A stretch of DNA of 33,260 nucleotides from an uncultured Geobacteraceae bacterium (GTDB lineage: Bacteria; Desulfobacterota; Desulfuromonadia; Geobacterales; Pseudopelobacteraceae), in the NCBI GenBank assembly GCA_903879825.1, contig CAIRND010000396.1:1-33260 (forward strand), given 5' to 3'. The position numbers and the translations under genes are program-made. Below the pieces are notes generated by a model. The model made no database searches. It was not told the origin of the DNA and worked only from the letters and a program-made list of their open reading frames with translations. The first letter of the stretch is position 1. The number at the start of each line of letters is the position of its first letter. Below, one piece after another: positions 1 to 8,525 of this stretch.

Positions 1-359
1 ATATTCATCAGCAGATTCTGGATGAACTCGAAAAAGGTGGTGCAGAGCCGCCGTTTCTGAGAGACCTCTGCGATTTACTGAAAATATCAGAAAAATTGGC
101 CCTTGAGCACTTGTCGCTGCTCGTTGTCGAAGGGTTGGTTATAAAGTTGAAGAGCGATATTTTCTACCGACCGGAACCACTGGCGAACCTGGAGGCGCTT
201 TTGACCGGGCACCTCAAGGAAAAAGGTGAAATAACTCTTGCTGAATATCGTGAATTATCAGGCCTGTCGCGAAAGTTTATGTTTCCGGTGCTGGAGCATT
301 TTGATTCACAGAAGGTGACAATTCGACTCGGTGACAAGCGGATACTGCGGAGAAAATAG
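1..359 (+). CDS. selB: Selenocysteine-specific elongation factor SelB, C-terminal part (5' truncated by window edge)
   Basis: The open frame enters from the left edge (first full codon at 3) and stops at 357-359. Only about 118 C-terminal residues are visible. They look like the winged-helix repeats at the end of bacterial SelB, for instance the segments GEITLAEYRELSGLSRKF and VLEHFDSQKVTIRLGDKR. In SelB these wings bind the SECIS hairpin of selenoprotein mRNA, while the missing N-terminal part is an EF-Tu-like GTPase that delivers Sec-tRNA. The TTG at 96 is internal to the gene and not a start. No tRNA-Sec or selA is visible nearby, so the link to selenocysteine use rests on this C-terminus alone. 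Confidence 0.85.
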   Translation, partial: IHQQILDELEKGGAEPPFLRDLCDLLKISEKLALEHLSLLVVEGLVIKLKSDIFYRPEPLANLEALLTGHLKEKGEITLAEYRELSGLSRKFMFPVLEHFDSQKVTIRLGDKRILRRK

Positions 360-755
360 GTTGCATTTCGCCAATAAGGGCTCACAAACCCTCACGCACC
401 ACTGTCCAGGCACGGTGTGCACTGAACCTACATCCGGCAGTTCATTGCCACAAAGAGGCACAAAAGTCACAAAAAACCGCTTATTACGTTGAGTAGACAC
501 TTAACCTGTTTGGCGATCTCGATGCATGTCATAACTCACTGATATTTTTTGTGCTTTTTGCGTTTTTTTGCGGCTAACAGTTTTTCTGGGCTGAATGATT
601 CGCCAATGTATCGCCATCAGCTTCGTTCTGAAACGTCTTAAATCTCAGCAATTCAGGCGTAAACCACCATCGTTCTATCCAGCAAAAATATGTTATTGTA
701 TCGCCGCTCACTTTGTGTAAAAGTGCCCATATTCAATCAGAACAATGAGGTCTCC
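360..755. other. Intergenic region between selB and the XRE-cupin gene
   Basis: This 396-base stretch has no convincing gene. It holds the inverted-repeat element at 447-574 and, closer to 756, AT-rich DNA where the regulator's promoter should lie. I could not pick a convincing -35/-10 pair. No tRNA is recognisable here, although tRNA-Sec sometimes lies near selB. Confidence 0.6.
447..574. repeat. Intergenic inverted-repeat element (cacaaag/tttttgtg type)
   Basis: The left arm begins GCCACAAAGAGGCACAAAAG at 447 and runs to about 476. The right arm at about 545-574 is its imperfect reverse complement, ending TTTTTTTGCGGC. About 70 bases separate the arms, and the whole could fold into one long stem. 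The arm sequence is related in style to the inverted repeat at 21606-21721. It fits a non-coding dispersed palindromic element. No transposase is present. Confidence 0.6.
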
Positions 756-1361
756 ATGACAACAGATATTAAAGAGCAAATTAGAGAATTCCGAATCGGT
801 GAGAAAATCAGGGGGCTTCGTCAGCAAAAACGGCTGACACTTCAGGAATTATCTGAACTGACGACGCTTTCCAAGCCACTATTGTCTCAAATCGAAAATC
901 AGCAGGTCATACCCCCCATTGCCACACTGCTTAAGATAGCCAAAGGGCTTAAGGTTGATATCCATTTTTTCTTTGCGGATGCCGGTAATCGGCAGAAGTA
1001 TGTGCTGACGAGACGAGAGGATGTGCGCGAAGACGAAAAGGTTCACCGCCCGGCATTAAATGAGATGACCCGGCCGTATGCCTATCACTCGTTAGCGCAG
1101 GGCCTCCGGCACAAACATATGGAGCCGTTTCTGATTGAGTTTGAGAACAAGGAGTGGGATGACTCACTATTCTTCAAGCATGATGGCGACGAGGAATTCG
1201 TCTATATTATTGAGGGGGAACTTGATTTTCACTACACCGATGAAGTGCTGCGCATGCGAAGCGGAGACAGTATTTATTACGATTCAAGCCTGCTGCACGG
1301 GTGGGTTGCTGTCGGCACCGCCACTGCCCGGGCAGTGGCGGTAATGTACACTAAAGAATAA
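756..1361 (+). CDS. XRE-family transcriptional regulator with C-terminal cupin domain
   Basis: This 201-residue protein has an N-terminal helix-turn-helix (about residues 14-72, including SKPLLSQIENQQVIPPIATL) and a C-terminal cupin fold (about 122-198, around HDGDEEFVYIIEGELDF). The layout is that of small-molecule-responsive repressors/activators whose cupin binds a ligand. The ligand is not deducible. I place the start at the ATG at 756, which has GAGG five bases upstream. An in-frame ATG at 690 would add 22 residues unlike any family N-terminus and lacks a ribosome site. It is convergent with the response regulator at 1379. The last codons contain a perfect 26-base palindrome. It could autoregulate or control neighbouring genes, but this is not shown. 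Confidence 0.85.
   Translation: MTTDIKEQIREFRIGEKIRGLRQQKRLTLQELSELTTLSKPLLSQIENQQVIPPIATLLKIAKGLKVDIHFFFADAGNRQKYVLTRREDVREDEKVHRPALNEMTRPYAYHSLAQGLRHKHMEPFLIEFENKEWDDSLFFKHDGDEEFVYIIEGELDFHYTDEVLRMRSGDSIYYDSSLLHGWVAVGTATARAVAVMYTKE
1317..1342. repeat. Perfect 26-base palindrome at the 3' end of the XRE-cupin gene
   Basis: The 13-base arm ACCGCCACTGCCC at 1317-1329 is followed directly by its exact reverse complement at 1330-1342. It lies inside the coding sequence, about 20 bases before the stop, between two convergent genes. No T-tract follows on either strand, so it is not a classical intrinsic terminator. It could be a protein-binding site or an RNA hairpin that stabilises 3' ends. Confidence 0.7.
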
Positions 1362-1378
1362 CGCAAAATTTTATATCG

Positions 1379-2011
1379 TCAGTGTTTTATTCCGGCTATA
1401 TTTTCGTACTCTTTTTCAAAACAGTCCGGGCACATGCCATGGCTCAGCTGTGCATCGGTGTTCTCTGTAATGTATGCCTCCAACCTTTGCCAGGAATCCT
1501 TATCTGTGCGGATACTTTTGCAGTACATGCAGATAGGGATAATCCCCTCGAGCCGTTTGACACGGGCAAGTGCCGCTTCAAGCTCTTCTTTCTGGTGCGC
1601 GAGCAGATCCCGTTGTTCCCTCACCTGATCATTTCGTTCCTTCAATTCGATATGATTCCGCACCCGCAGCTTGAGCAGCTCAAAATTTACCGGCTTGGTA
1701 AGATAATCTATACCGCCGAGCTCAAGCCCCCGAATTTCTCCATCAAGGGTGTCGAATGCCGTCAGAAAGATAACAGGAATGTCTGCAAACGTCGCATCAG
1801 ACTTAATGATTTTGCAGACGTCAAAACCACTCAGATCCGGCATCATAACGTCCAGAAGAATAAGATCAGGCGTCTTTTTCTTTAGTATGCTGATTGCCTC
1901 ATGCCCACCCAGTGCAGTGAACATTTCATACTCATCTTCCAGAGCGGCGGTGAGCACCTGGATATTAAATAGTTCATCATCCACGGCAAGTATCTTGAAT
2001 CGTTTATCCAC
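1379..2011 (-). CDS. Response regulator with coiled coil and C-terminal Cys4 (zinc-ribbon-like) motif
   Basis: This 210-residue protein starts with a receiver domain (residues 1-120; acidic pocket VDDE, phospho-acceptor D54 in LLDVMMPDLSG, K106 in YLTKPV). A charged coiled coil follows (about 121-155), then a short tail with C161-x2-C164 (ICMYC) and C194-x2-C197 (CPDC), a likely metal-binding element seen after receiver domains in related bacteria. There is no DNA-binding or enzyme domain. I choose the GTG at 2011 because GAGGAGG lies seven bases upstream; an in-frame upstream ATG has no such site. The GTG comes one base after the stop of the 1206-residue hybrid kinase, so translation is probably coupled and the two are likely partners. 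The output of the tail is unknown. Confidence 0.85.
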   Translation of the reverse strand: MDKRFKILAVDDELFNIQVLTAALEDEYEMFTALGGHEAISILKKKTPDLILLDVMMPDLSGFDVCKIIKSDATFADIPVIFLTAFDTLDGEIRGLELGGIDYLTKPVNFELLKLRVRNHIELKERNDQVREQRDLLAHQKEELEAALARVKRLEGIIPICMYCKSIRTDKDSWQRLEAYITENTDAQLSHGMCPDCFEKEYENIAGIKH

Positions 2012-2012
2012 T

Positions 2013-5000
2013 TTATTCCTCCTCAGCGGCATGGTTCGTTTTCCCGACCACACCCGTTACCCGCTTCATCTCATAGATCAGTTCATTTACTTCAATCGGT
2101 TTCGAAACATAGCCATCAAAACCTTCCGCAAGAAAACGCTCCTTCTCGCCACGCAGCGAGTAGGCCGTCAATGCGATAACCGGCTGGTGGAAGGAGTTCA
2201 TCCGCTCCATCGTACGGATTCTTTGCAGAGTTTCTTCGCCATTCATATCCGCCATCTGGATATCCATCAAGACAAGATCAAAAGCCTCCTGCTTCAATAG
2301 CAGGAGGCATTCACTGCCACTTTCTGCAACCACAACTTCGTGCCCCAACTTATTAAGCAAGGATGACCCAAATGCAATGTTCACCGGATTATCTTCCACA
2401 AACAGTATCCGTAGTGGCGGGCCATCCCAACACAACGGTGATTGCCGTGGAGTAACCAGAGCAGCATCACTCTCCGTGCAGAGAGAAAACGGCAGCGTCA
2501 CCTTGAAACAGCTGCCCGCGTGTAGCGAACTTTCAACGGTAATAGCTCCGCCTAACAGCTCCACAAGACGACGGCTTATGGTCAAACCGAGGCCGGTCCC
2601 ACCGAATTTTCTGGTTATAGAGCCATCCTCCTGCACAAATGGCTTGAAAATATCGTCAAGGGCCGCAGCTGAGATGCCGACACCGGTGTCACGCACCGCA
2701 ATCTCTATAAGAACGGAGAAATCATACTGTGCAAGGAGCTGTACCGTAATGGAGACCCTTCCCCGCTCTGTAAATTTAACCGCATTTCCGAGCAGGTTGA
2801 GAATGATTTGTTTGACCCGGAGCGGGTCGCCCATCAGCACGGGCGGTACGTCATCAGACACATCCACGTCGAGAGCAAGCCCCTTTTCAAAGAGGGCTGA
2901 TTTCAGCATCAGGCCAATATCGTTAACGCAGTGCTGGATACTGAATTGGGTTAGTTCGAGTTTGATCTTACCGGCCTCGATCTTCGACAGGTCAAGAATG
3001 TCATTAATCAGTGACAGCAGGTTTCTGGCAGATACCTTAAGGACCTCCACGTATTCCTGCTGTTCCTTGGTCAGGTCGGTAAATTCAAGAAGTTGGGTCA
3101 TGCCGAACACACCGTTCATTGGCGTACGAATCTCGTGGCTCATGTTTGCCAGAAATTCACTTTTGGCGCGACTGGCAGATTCTGCGGCGTAGCGAGCCTG
3201 ACTCAGCTCAAATTCAAGATTCTTTTGTGCGGTAATGTCCGTAATGAAACCATACCAGAGTACGCTGCCATCCGGCATCGCCTCTGGACGAGCAAAACCA
3301 TAGCGCCAGCGAACGCCCTGACGAGGCAGAGACACACGATATTGAAGCTCCCACGGCAGTAATGTACGAGCAGACACCGCAATCGACTCCGCAATTTCGT
3401 CATAGTCATCCGGGTGCAGAACGGCAAAGACCGATGAGGCCTCCTCACGCACCTCATCCGGAGTTACTTCATACATTTCATTGATAGCCTGGCTGGCGTA
3501 GGGAAAACAGGAACGACCATCCGGAAATAGCTGAAAGTTGTAAATCATCCCCGGAATCTGCTGAGAAAAGGTCGTGAGAAGATCATGACTCTGCTGCAGC
3601 ATGGCTTTTTGTTCCCTTCGGAGCGTTTCATCTGTAAAAATCCAGATACTTCCAGCACCGGGATCAGTCAGGTCGATGCACTTTCCGGTAAATCTGCCAT
3701 AGAACAATGTGCCGTCGCGGCGCCGCATCTGCAGCTCTTTCGAAAAAGTTTCGCCCAACGCCAGGGCAGCATATGCTTCGCTGCCGAACTGTTCATATTC
3801 CTCATTCGAAGGGTAGAACATGCTGGTGCTCGCATCTGCCACCTCTGCAGCGCTGTAGCCGAATATCCGGCTAAAAGTTGCGTTCGCCCACTTTTGTCGG
3901 CGATTTTGGACAAAAGAGATACCGACTCCGGCATTTTCCAGTATTACCGCCTGCTCCTTGGTACGCTCCTCGACCTGTCGTTCAAGAAACTCATTCAGGT
4001 GTTGCTGTTTGGCATAAGATTGCCGCATCACTTCGCTCATCAGGTGGATACTTTCTGTTAATCCCTGCATTTCACTGGTTGAAGGCGGCGGCCATTCGAT
4101 GGTCTCTCCCGCTGAAATTTTTAGCGGCAGTTGACGCGTCATCCCTTCAAAGTCAGAAATAATAGCGGCAATTTTTTTAGAAAAACGCCGCGAAAAATAA
4201 ATCAGCAGCAGCAGTAATATTCCGACCCCTGCCAATGCCTGTGAAGTCTGCTGACCAATAGTCCTCAGTGTCGGCTTAAGAGAAGTATCCACCACGACTT
4301 TCCAGCCGGGGAGAGTCTCTACGGGAAGCTCCGTCCGGTAAAACGATGTCATCCAGCGTTTCGCACGGCTCATGCCCGGCTTCAATTCCGGCACCCAGTG
4401 ACTGACTCCGTCTTCGAGCGTCTTGAGCGTGCCGCTTGGGGGTAATGAAGACTCATCAAGCGGCTGTAGAGTGGGTGTTGTACTGACCACGACCCGTCCC
4501 GCATCATCTACGAGCGTCGCATTCATGTCGTCTGAATGAATCGAACTCTGCAGCAGTTTTTTGAGAGAATCAAGTTCCGCAACACCAAAGAGTGCTCCCT
4601 GATAGCGAGAACCTTCAATGATAGGAGCAGCTATTACAAGCCGCGCTCCCGGCGTACCGATTTTACCAACAATCAGCTCCGTCACCATGGTGTGCGGTGC
4701 AGCAGAGACTTTGGTGATGAATTGGCGGCCTGAGAGATCTATTCCAATGGTGGAGACGCCGTTTTCATCGACGGCAGGTGAAAAGGCCCGCGTGACTGCA
4801 TGGAGATCAACCATTGCCACGCGTTTCAATTCCGGCATGGTAGTCCGCGCAGTATCCAGTTTTTGTTGCAGGGAGAGAGGCGTTAACTTCGCGGCAGAGC
4901 TACTGGTCGCCGCAAGATAGCGGACGATTTCCTGACTGCGCTGGAACCAAAGGGCGACACCTTGCCGGGCAACACGTGCTGACAGCAATGCTTTCGCGCG

Positions 5001-5633
5001 GTGATCGGCAAGTTGTGTGTCAAGAGAGCGCCGGGTATCGATATAAAGAAAGAAAAAGGCGGGAACCACAACAAACAGCGAGACCGTCACAAAAACAAGC
5101 TGGCGCAGGCTCGGCAGTCGTTCCTGGTGGCGGTATTTATAGCAGTACGCGAGAGAGAGGGCGCTCGCCACCAGAGTGTTGGCTATGCCGTTAACCCCTT
5201 GTTTAAGGGCGATCATAAGGGATGATGAAAAAGAAAAACCCATGATTTGCTGATAAAACAGCAGAACCAGCAGAAGACCGCCACTGAGCCAGAAGGTGAG
5301 GTTTGCGATCACGGCATCCGCGTTCCGCTTCCGGCACAGCAGACCGGTACAGAGGGCTTCGGTGGTGAAGATTATTATCGCCCACGGCTGGTGCCAATGG
5401 TGCCACGTGCAGCTTGCCGCGATAAGCGCAGCCGTAACGCCGGTCACCAAGCCAAAACGCATGAGGGCAAACATGGTGAGAATCGAACCGAAAAGGAAAT
5501 CAATATTAAAGAACAGCTCCAGCTTAAACCAGTTGAGTGCAAAACCGGCCACCCCGAAGATGACACCGGTGAGCATGTCATTCCGGAATGAACGGTGCCG
5601 GTTTTCTGATTGTATGGCTGGTGCTGACGGCAT
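2013..5633 (-). CDS. Membrane hybrid sensor histidine kinase (multi-TM, Cache-like, PAS-PAS, HisKA, HATPase, REC)
   Basis: This 1206-residue protein begins with about six hydrophobic segments (about 20-195), a MASE1-like sensor I cannot name. A periplasmic Cache-like domain (about 200-455) and one more membrane span (about 466-482) follow. Then come two PAS domains (about 555-670 and 690-805), a HisKA domain with H833 in MSHEIRTP, a HATPase with N950, DTGVGI (982-987) and GGTGLGL (1011-1017), and a REC domain with D1124 and K1178. No Hpt domain follows, so the phosphoryl group probably passes to a separate protein. The response regulator starting one base after the stop is an obvious candidate. 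The ATG at 5633 overlaps the TGA of the upstream chemoreceptor by one base (TGATG), which suggests translational coupling. The signal sensed is unknown. Confidence 0.92.
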   Translation of the reverse strand: MPSAPAIQSENRHRSFRNDMLTGVIFGVAGFALNWFKLELFFNIDFLFGSILTMFALMRFGLVTGVTAALIAASCTWHHWHQPWAIIIFTTEALCTGLLCRKRNADAVIANLTFWLSGGLLLVLLFYQQIMGFSFSSSLMIALKQGVNGIANTLVASALSLAYCYKYRHQERLPSLRQLVFVTVSLFVVVPAFFFLYIDTRRSLDTQLADHRAKALLSARVARQGVALWFQRSQEIVRYLAATSSSAAKLTPLSLQQKLDTARTTMPELKRVAMVDLHAVTRAFSPAVDENGVSTIGIDLSGRQFITKVSAAPHTMVTELIVGKIGTPGARLVIAAPIIEGSRYQGALFGVAELDSLKKLLQSSIHSDDMNATLVDDAGRVVVSTTPTLQPLDESSLPPSGTLKTLEDGVSHWVPELKPGMSRAKRWMTSFYRTELPVETLPGWKVVVDTSLKPTLRTIGQQTSQALAGVGILLLLLIYFSRRFSKKIAAIISDFEGMTRQLPLKISAGETIEWPPPSTSEMQGLTESIHLMSEVMRQSYAKQQHLNEFLERQVEERTKEQAVILENAGVGISFVQNRRQKWANATFSRIFGYSAAEVADASTSMFYPSNEEYEQFGSEAYAALALGETFSKELQMRRRDGTLFYGRFTGKCIDLTDPGAGSIWIFTDETLRREQKAMLQQSHDLLTTFSQQIPGMIYNFQLFPDGRSCFPYASQAINEMYEVTPDEVREEASSVFAVLHPDDYDEIAESIAVSARTLLPWELQYRVSLPRQGVRWRYGFARPEAMPDGSVLWYGFITDITAQKNLEFELSQARYAAESASRAKSEFLANMSHEIRTPMNGVFGMTQLLEFTDLTKEQQEYVEVLKVSARNLLSLINDILDLSKIEAGKIKLELTQFSIQHCVNDIGLMLKSALFEKGLALDVDVSDDVPPVLMGDPLRVKQIILNLLGNAVKFTERGRVSITVQLLAQYDFSVLIEIAVRDTGVGISAAALDDIFKPFVQEDGSITRKFGGTGLGLTISRRLVELLGGAITVESSLHAGSCFKVTLPFSLCTESDAALVTPRQSPLCWDGPPLRILFVEDNPVNIAFGSSLLNKLGHEVVVAESGSECLLLLKQEAFDLVLMDIQMADMNGEETLQRIRTMERMNSFHQPVIALTAYSLRGEKERFLAEGFDGYVSKPIEVNELIYEMKRVTGVVGKTNHAAEEE

Positions 5634-7270
5634 CAGACTTTGAATCTCGCAAGTACCCCGCGCAGATTTTCAGACTTTTCTGCCAGAGTTGAAGCAACAG
5701 CGCCAACTTCTCCGGCCACTGCGTTGTTCTGTTCGGTCAGAATAATAATCTGCTGCATCAATTCGATCAGCTGTTTAGTGCGGGTAGCAATATACGTGCT
5801 TTTACTTACCAGGTCGGATGAGATATCTACCGCTCCGCGCAGCCTCTCGTCGGTCTCACTGACGTTTGTGATCAGACGCCGGGTCTCCTCGGCAATGTCA
5901 CGCATCCGCGCAGCACTTTTCTCGTTAGCCCCGCACACTCGTTCCACACCGGTAACTACCGCCCGTACCCCGCTGTTTATCTGGGCAAGTGAGTTCTGCG
6001 TTTTAGCAGCGAGTGCCCGCACTTCGTCGGCTACCACGGCAAATCCCCGTCCCGCCTCTCCTGCCCGGGCAGCCTCTATCGAAGCATTCAGCGCCAACAG
6101 GTTGGTCTGATCGGCAATATCTGCAATAATTTCGAGAACTTTGCTGATATCAGTCGCCTTGACTGCCAATTCCTGAGTTTCGGTGGCCATTGCCGCCTGG
6201 CTGACCGATTCATTAATAATTATGTTGCCGGCCCGGCTCAACTCCTCCACAAAGCGCGACAGTGTGGTGCGTGTCGCTTCAATAGTCTCCGTTGTTGAAA
6301 CGGCCATATCCTCGGTTATATCCAGATTTCCCGCCACATCCCGGGTCAGCAGATCACTTTCTTCGATCATGATTGTCTGCCGGCGAAGAATACCGGACAG
6401 GTTGGCTACGATATGGGAAAGCTCCTGACTGGCGACAGCTGTTTCGTTTGAGCTATCGGCAGATTGAGCCACGCTATGCTGCACCTTGGCGATAAACTGG
6501 TCTATCAAACCGGCGGCCGCTCCAATCTCGTCCTTGTGAGTAAGGCCGAGACGTTTTGTCAGGTCACCCTCTCCATGGGCAAGATCATCCGCCATGGCAT
6601 ACATATGGCTGACCGGAACCGTCACCTGACGACTAATGAGGATAGATATCGTCATGATAAACAGGACAAACGCCAGATCTCCCCCCAGCAAAATCATTTT
6701 AATAAAAAACATCTCTTTGTAGAGATCATCTACATAGATGCCGCTGCCGACAACCCAGCCCCACGGCTCATAGAGCTTGACATACGACACCTTGGTCACC
6801 GGCTTACTCTCTCCCGCCTTGGGCCAGAGGTAATTAACAAATCCTCCTCCCTTTTCTTTGCAGACCTTGACAAACTCCATAAAGACAGGCTTTCCGGTCG
6901 GATCTTTAATTTCAGTCAAATCCTTGCCGACCAGTTCCGGTTTATATGGGTGCATAATCATGCGCGGCTGAAGATCGTTAATCCAGAGATACTCCTTTTC
7001 TTCGTAGCGAAGGGTGCCAAGCCGTTGTGCCGCCAGTTTTTTAGCATCTTCAAGCGAAAGAGAACCGGATTTCACCTGCCCATCTATTTCAGCCAGCAGC
7101 CCCCACGTCATCTCGACAACGTGCCGGGTTGCCGTCTGTTTTTCCTTAAGGAGGTTCTTCTCAAAAAGCGGCAGCAGATAGGCAATAACCCACACCGTCA
7201 TAAAAACAGCCATCATCGCCGGGGCAACAAGAATTTTGTTCCGGATTTTCCAATCACTTAAAAAGTTCAT
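5633..7270 (-). CDS. Methyl-accepting chemotaxis protein with single periplasmic Cache domain
   Basis: This 545-residue protein has TM1 (about 13-33), a single-Cache (sCache_2-like) periplasmic domain (about 38-185, with [20 protein letters not shown], typical of small organic acid sensors), TM2 (about 188-213), a HAMP domain (about 214-265) and a cytoplasmic signalling coiled coil. The conserved hairpin tip is [19 protein letters not shown] (about 386-404). The C-terminus ends LARFKV, with no tethering pentapeptide for CheR/CheB. The ATG at 7270 follows AAGGG by about five bases. The gene overlaps the downstream hybrid kinase by one base, so receptor and kinase are made together. The cytoplasmic half closely resembles that of the receptor at 8526-10958, which suggests duplication. 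No CheA or CheW gene is in the window. Confidence 0.93.
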   Translation of the reverse strand: MNFLSDWKIRNKILVAPAMMAVFMTVWVIAYLLPLFEKNLLKEKQTATRHVVEMTWGLLAEIDGQVKSGSLSLEDAKKLAAQRLGTLRYEEKEYLWINDLQPRMIMHPYKPELVGKDLTEIKDPTGKPVFMEFVKVCKEKGGGFVNYLWPKAGESKPVTKVSYVKLYEPWGWVVGSGIYVDDLYKEMFFIKMILLGGDLAFVLFIMTISILISRQVTVPVSHMYAMADDLAHGEGDLTKRLGLTHKDEIGAAAGLIDQFIAKVQHSVAQSADSSNETAVASQELSHIVANLSGILRRQTIMIEESDLLTRDVAGNLDITEDMAVSTTETIEATRTTLSRFVEELSRAGNIIINESVSQAAMATETQELAVKATDISKVLEIIADIADQTNLLALNASIEAARAGEAGRGFAVVADEVRALAAKTQNSLAQINSGVRAVVTGVERVCGANEKSAARMRDIAEETRRLITNVSETDERLRGAVDISSDLVSKSTYIATRTKQLIELMQQIIILTEQNNAVAGEVGAVASTLAEKSENLRGVLARFKV

Positions 7271-7302
7271 TTTTTCCCTTACCTTGGAGTTAAATCGGCA
7301 TC

Positions 7303-7602
7303 TTATTTTTCGATCAGGCGTACATTAAAAGGCTGTATAAGGCTGAGCTCTTCCAGTAGCTCATAGAGGCGCCGGTCACCGACAACAAGAGACACCGGTA
7401 GTTTGTCAAGATTGACCAGCTTCATCAGGTGGCCGATTACGGTCGATGTCATTGAAAAAGAGTCCTGAATTCTCAGGAGCAGGTTCTTGGCACCCTTCTG
7501 CTGAAGCGCATTGATGGCCTGTTTGATCTCGACACTGTCTTCAATTGACTTGATGTTACCGCTGATGATCAGTTCGTTACTGCCATTATGTTTAATTTCC
7601 AT
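7303..7602 (-). CDS. STAS-domain protein, anti-sigma factor antagonist-like
   Basis: This 99-residue protein consists of a single STAS fold. Strand-helix spacing and the loop [16 protein letters not shown] (about 47-62) match the region of SpoIIAA/RsbV that carries the phosphorylated residue. By alignment to the SpoIIAA DSSGLG motif, T54 falls at the phospho-acceptor position, with S53 beside it. In partner switching such a protein is phosphorylated by an RsbW-type kinase, dephosphorylated by a SpoIIE/RsbU phosphatase, and releases a bound regulator when unphosphorylated. Both enzyme types are encoded a few kb upstream (11037 and 11987). AAGGAG lies seven bases before the ATG. It sits between a haem sensor protein and a chemoreceptor on the same strand. 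Confidence 0.8.
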   Translation of the reverse strand: MEIKHNGSNELIISGNIKSIEDSVEIKQAINALQQKGAKNLLLRIQDSFSMTSTVIGHLMKLVNLDKLPVSLVVGDRRLYELLEELSLIQPFNVRLIEK

Positions 7603-7625
7603 AAGGTATCTCCTTTTATGTATGT

Positions 7626-8351
7626 TTATTTTACCGGTACGATAATGCTGATTGCGCCCCGAAGGTCTCCTTCTTTATAACCTTCCTTCTTGTGGCCGGA
7701 TATATCCATAGCTCCGATCGGATCGCCATGGCAGTTGAGGCAGGATTTAGCAATGTATACCGGCACCAGATAGCGGAGAACTTTTTTACCGTTAACAGTG
7801 GTTTCTTCGGTGTGAGTTTGATCTTTTGTTCCGGTGGTGAATTTTTTCAGGAGGGCTGTTTCATAATCATCTGGCTTGTTGTAGGTCGCCCGAAAGTGGA
7901 GGCTCGTCTGCTTGATCTGGATGTCCGACCGCTTTTGCAGCACTGCACCGACCCGTGCACCAAACGCTGCGGGGTTGAACCCTTTAAAATCTTTGCCAGG
8001 CACATTTATCTGGGCCTGGGCGTCAGTAATAACCTGCTTTGCCGATTGGTGGATATCAGACAGTGCTTTACCGAAATCGTCAGCAGCCATCTTGGTTATG
8101 TCGGTGGAAGTACGGTTCAAAAACTCCTTGCGGACCTGCTGTTCATACACGGCAGCGGTAAAACCCTTGTCACCCTGCGACGCGTCATTAATAAGCTTCT
8201 GATTCTGGGCAATAACCGCCCGTGCGGAAATCAGATATTCAACCATTGCCGTTGCAATTGATTCTTCCTTTTCACCGGCAGACAGGCACTGAACACCAAA
8301 AATGGTTACTACGGCACTGACCAACGCAATTGTTTTGAATCGAACAGACAT
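7626..8351 (-). CDS. Periplasmic Tll0287-like (DUF3365) haem-binding protein
   Basis: This 241-residue protein has a signal peptide (residues 1 to about 25, hydrophobic core TIALVSAVVTIFGV), a mostly helical body and a single c-type haem motif SCLNCHGDP (C204, C207, H208). The haem motif sits in a C-terminal PAS-like segment that ends RGAISIIVPVK. This arrangement matches the Tll0287-like domain (DUF3365), found in redox or gas sensors and at the periplasmic side of kinases and chemoreceptors. Here it is a stand-alone secreted protein and could act as a haem sensor subunit for the chemoreceptors on either side. The start is the ATG at 8351, with AAGGAG about eight bases upstream; an earlier in-frame codon would bury the signal peptide. 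A repeat element ends 28 bases upstream of the start. Confidence 0.85.
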   Translation of the reverse strand: MSVRFKTIALVSAVVTIFGVQCLSAGEKEESIATAMVEYLISARAVIAQNQKLINDASQGDKGFTAAVYEQQVRKEFLNRTSTDITKMAADDFGKALSDIHQSAKQVITDAQAQINVPGKDFKGFNPAAFGARVGAVLQKRSDIQIKQTSLHFRATYNKPDDYETALLKKFTTGTKDQTHTEETTVNGKKVLRYLVPVYIAKSCLNCHGDPIGAMDISGHKKEGYKEGDLRGAISIIVPVK

Positions 8352-8378
8352 GGGTAATTCTCCTTTTTTGTGGGGTAT

Positions 8379-8493
8379 AACATCTAAAATCAACCCCCCT
8401 CAGTCCCTTTATGCCCCAGAGGGTACCCTTATCAGGGGGGAAGCCTTTAAGCCTCCCTTGATAAGGGGAGGTTTGGAGGGGTTTGGTGCGAAA
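8379..8493 (-). repeat. Mobile-looking repeat element, copy 1 (internal CTTATCAGGGG palindromes)
   Basis: This 115-base intergenic element is homologous to the copy at 32615-32712, in opposite orientation. Read on the minus strand, both start TTTCGCA(c/g)CAAACCCCTC and end GGTT(g)(a)TTTTAGATGTT, and both contain an inverted pair built from CCCCTTATCA and CTGATAAGG that can form a hairpin. Copy 1 carries about 17 extra bases near 8402-8426 (around TACCCTCTGGGGCATAAAGG). No coding capacity is apparent. It lies between the chemoreceptor stop (8526) and the ribosome site of the haem protein, so it may end or process the transcript. Confidence 0.8.
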
Positions 8494-8525
8494 GTTCAAT
8501 TGTTCCAGGGGTATATTGTGCATCG

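Noticed and set aside
360-420. Possible intrinsic terminator after selB (AGGG...CCCT)
   Set aside because: The stem is only four base pairs and no T-tract follows.
360-755. tRNA-Sec gene next to selB
   Set aside because: No GGTTCGAATCC-like T-arm or long acceptor stem is visible in the interval.
2377-3192. A 271-codon open frame on the + strand opposite the large hybrid kinase
   Set aside because: It is antisense to well-conserved HisKA/HATPase/REC coding sequence, is rich in Ser/Arg as expected of a shadow frame and has no recognisable domain.
7692-8261. A 189-codon + strand open frame opposite the haem protein
   Set aside because: The minus strand carries a signal peptide and a haem motif in a coherent protein, so the + frame is a shadow.
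8379-8493. Insertion sequence with transposase
   Set aside because: The element is only about 115 bases with no coding capacity.
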